The notes under the pieces were generated by a model. It was not told the origin of the DNA. It did not search any database and was given only the letters and a program-made list of their open reading frames with translations. From contig QBWF01000015.1 of assembly GCA_003283665.1 (NCBI GenBank), positions 1 through 16,243 of the forward strand: a stretch of DNA of 16,243 nucleotides, given 5' to 3'. Shown here one piece after another: positions 14,745-16,243 of this stretch. Made by a program: the position numbers and the translations under genes. Each line of letters begins with the position of its first letter. Within the stretch, counting starts at the first letter, position 1. Source of the DNA: Prochlorococcus sp. AG-315-I14 (lineage in GTDB: Bacteria; Cyanobacteriota; Cyanobacteriia; PCC-6307; Cyanobiaceae).

Positions 14745-16115
14745 CTATTTAGAAGGTTCTTTATGCTGCCGATCAAAGTCTTTCTGGGCATCACGTTGCT
14801 GCTTCCCTCTCCAAAATAATTTAATAGGAGTGCCCTCAAAGCCAATCCCCTCTCTAAGTTGTCTTTCAATATATCGTCGGTATGTTTCACCAAACAATTT
14901 TGGATCATTAACGAAAAGGGTAAAACTTGGAGGGTTAATTGCCACTTGAGTACCGTAATAAAGACGTCCCTGTCGACCTCCTCGAGAAGTGGGGGGACTT
15001 CTCCATCTCAAAGCTTCTGAAAGCACTTCATTCACCACCGAAGTGCTTATTCTTTTTCGGTTCTGCTCAACTGCCAAAATCGCTAGTGCAAAAATCCCTT
15101 CTACTCTTTGTCCTGTAATAGCTGAAGTAAAAATCATCTCAGCCCAATCAAGAAAATATAACTTTGAGCGAATATCTTTTTCCATTGCATTCATGGTATG
15201 ACTATCTTTTTCAACAGCATCCCATTTGTTAACCACAATTAGACAAGCTCTACCTTGCTGCTCAATCCTTCCAGCAAGTCGTTGATCCTGCTCAGTTACT
15301 CCATCTAAAGCATCTATAACTAAAACACAGACATCGCTTCTTTCTATAGCTTTAAAACTTCGATTTATACCAAAAAATTCAGGGCCATAGTTCACACTTC
15401 TCCGTCTACGAATTCCTGCAGTATCTAATAATTTCCATTGCTTACCATCACGAACTATTCGAGTATCAATAGTATCTCTAGTCGTCCCCCTAACAGGACT
15501 GACAATTGCCCTGGTTTCTCCACAAATAGAATTAAGAAGACTTGATTTTCCTACATTTGGTCTACCAATTATTGCCAATTGAATAGGAACATCATTATCT
15601 TCATCCAAATCTTTTGAGGGAAACAAAGTAATGACTTGATCAAGAAGATCACCAGTACCTACACCATGAATTGCCGAAATGGGATGAGGCTCACCAAGAC
15701 CTAGCTTCCAGAATTCAGCTGCCATTGCCAATCCTTGTTCAGGAGATTCACATTTATTCACTGCTACCAAAGTTTGACAAGAATGGGGCCTTAAGAATTC
15801 AGCAATTGATTCATCAGCAGCCGTAACCCCCTGTTGACCATCAACAATAACTACTGCAACCACAGCCTCCTCAAGAGCAAGATTTGCTTGTTCTCTTATT
15901 TCAGGAAGGAACTCACTATCGTCATCAAAAACCAACCCTCCAGTATCAACAACTTTAAAATCCCTATCTCTCCAAAAACCATCTTGATAAGTTCGATCCC
16001 TTGTAACACCAGGTTCATCATGCACAATAGCTTCTCTGCTCTGACACAAACGATTTACCAATGTCGATTTACCAACATTTGGTCTACCAATTATCGCAAC
16101 TACTGGAAGCGCCAA
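14745..16115 (-). CDS. der: Ribosome assembly GTPase Der (EngA)
   Basis: Double GTPase needed for 50S subunit maturation. 456 residues. GTPase domain 1: P-loop GRPNVGKS at 10-17, DTGG at 57-60, NKCE at 120-123 (the usual NKxD Asp is Glu). GTPase domain 2: GRPNVGKS at 184-191, DTAG at 231-234, NKWD at 296-299. A KH-like C-terminal domain follows (about 350-440, [31 protein letters not shown]). The start is TTG (16113-16115), giving the standard [18 protein letters not shown]; an in-frame TAA lies eight codons upstream and no ATG or GTG intervenes in frame. AGGAAGAGGA just upstream is purine-rich and may be the ribosome site, though close. It is the first gene of the cluster der-ecfT-pipX-pipY-sepF-proC. 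Confidence 0.97.
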   Translation of the reverse strand: MALPVVAIIGRPNVGKSTLVNRLCQSREAIVHDEPGVTRDRTYQDGFWRDRDFKVVDTGGLVFDDDSEFLPEIREQANLALEEAVVAVVIVDGQQGVTAADESIAEFLRPHSCQTLVAVNKCESPEQGLAMAAEFWKLGLGEPHPISAIHGVGTGDLLDQVITLFPSKDLDEDNDVPIQLAIIGRPNVGKSSLLNSICGETRAIVSPVRGTTRDTIDTRIVRDGKQWKLLDTAGIRRRRSVNYGPEFFGINRSFKAIERSDVCVLVIDALDGVTEQDQRLAGRIEQQGRACLIVVNKWDAVEKDSHTMNAMEKDIRSKLYFLDWAEMIFTSAITGQRVEGIFALAILAVEQNRKRISTSVVNEVLSEALRWRSPPTSRGGRQGRLYYGTQVAINPPSFTLFVNDPKLFGETYRRYIERQLREGIGFEGTPIKLFWRGKQQRDAQKDFDRQHKEPSK

Positions 16116-16146
16116 ATTCCTCTTCCTTTCATAAGATTATTTAACC

Positions 16147-16152
16147 TTTATA
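16147..16152 (-). promoter_or_regulatory. Possible -10 box for the der cluster
   Basis: TATAAA on the minus strand lies 31 bases upstream of the der TTG start, in the 128-base upstream region visible here. No clear -35 is seen at the right spacing. A short inverted repeat (ATACT-GCA-AGTAT) lies further upstream. It is a plausible but unproven start of the six-gene transcript. Confidence 0.25.
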
Positions 16153-16211
16153 GGTCCAATACGAGATTAATTCTTCATACTGCAAGTATCAGCAAAGAGT
16201 AGGAATCCAAC

Positions 16212-16243
16212 ATGAGATCTCAAAGTCAATTTCCGCTCAAGAC
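16212..16243 (+). CDS. Possible start of a divergent gene, cut by the right edge
   Basis: An ATG at 16212 opens a frame MRSQSQFPLK that runs off the window. AGTAGGAA lies 6-13 bases before it and could serve as a ribosome site. It is divergent from der with a 96-base gap, a normal arrangement for two promoters. Ten codons are too few to recognise a family; it may be nothing. Confidence 0.3.
   Translation, partial: MRSQSQFPLK

Noticed and set aside
15834..16202. 122-codon plus-strand frame antisense to der
   Set aside because: Low-complexity Asn/Ile/Ser-rich translation opposite the conserved first GTPase domain of Der; a shadow frame.
1..16243. Search by eye for CRISPR repeats, insertion sequences, tRNA genes, phage genes or defence systems
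   Set aside because: Nothing supportable; nearly all the sequence is accounted for by conserved chromosomal genes.

Overview
The window is about 16 kb of AT-rich, densely packed bacterial chromosome that reads as a marine picocyanobacterium, most likely a low-GC Prochlorococcus (inferred from gene content, gene order and base composition, not from a search). The strongest lineage markers are pipX with pipY beside it, a plastid/cyanobacterial-type pyruvate dehydrogenase E2, a long-form HPF/LrtA, a cyanobacterial YlqD protein, SepF and a single acyl-activating enzyme of the Aas type. I see no mobile element, CRISPR array, rRNA or tRNA.

Layout. (1) 1-1710, plus strand: the 3' part of a Cys/Met-metabolism PLP enzyme, cut by the left edge, then cysK; a sulfur amino-acid pair. 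(2) 1719-7738, minus strand: lipB, aas, ylqD-like, pdhC and queA, read right to left. lipB makes lipoyl groups and pdhC carries one, so lipoate supply and a lipoylated enzyme are near each other. (3) 7721-9812, plus strand: hpf, a DeoC-like protein and recO, tightly packed; hpf starts inside the 5' end of the divergent lipB. (4) 9813-10139: a 327-base AT-rich gap with two inverted repeats. (5) 10140-11411, plus strand: a GT4 glycosyltransferase whose 3' end overlaps proC by 110 bp. (6) 11302-16115, minus strand: der, ecfT, pipX, pipY, sepF and proC, read right to left. Most gaps are 8-15 bases; the exception is 160 bases before sepF. This cluster combines ribosome assembly, vitamin-type transport, nitrogen/carbon signalling (PipX), PLP homeostasis (PipY), Z-ring assembly (SepF) and proline synthesis.

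The region is mostly conserved housekeeping, and I found no complete undescribed system. The points that merit a second look are these: a DeoC-like protein without the Schiff-base lysine; two kinds of opposite-strand gene overlap, one 5'/5' and one 3'/3'; half of the complete genes (8 of 16) having GTG or TTG as the only usable start codon, including five of six in the der-to-proC cluster; and paired dyads in the sepF leader.
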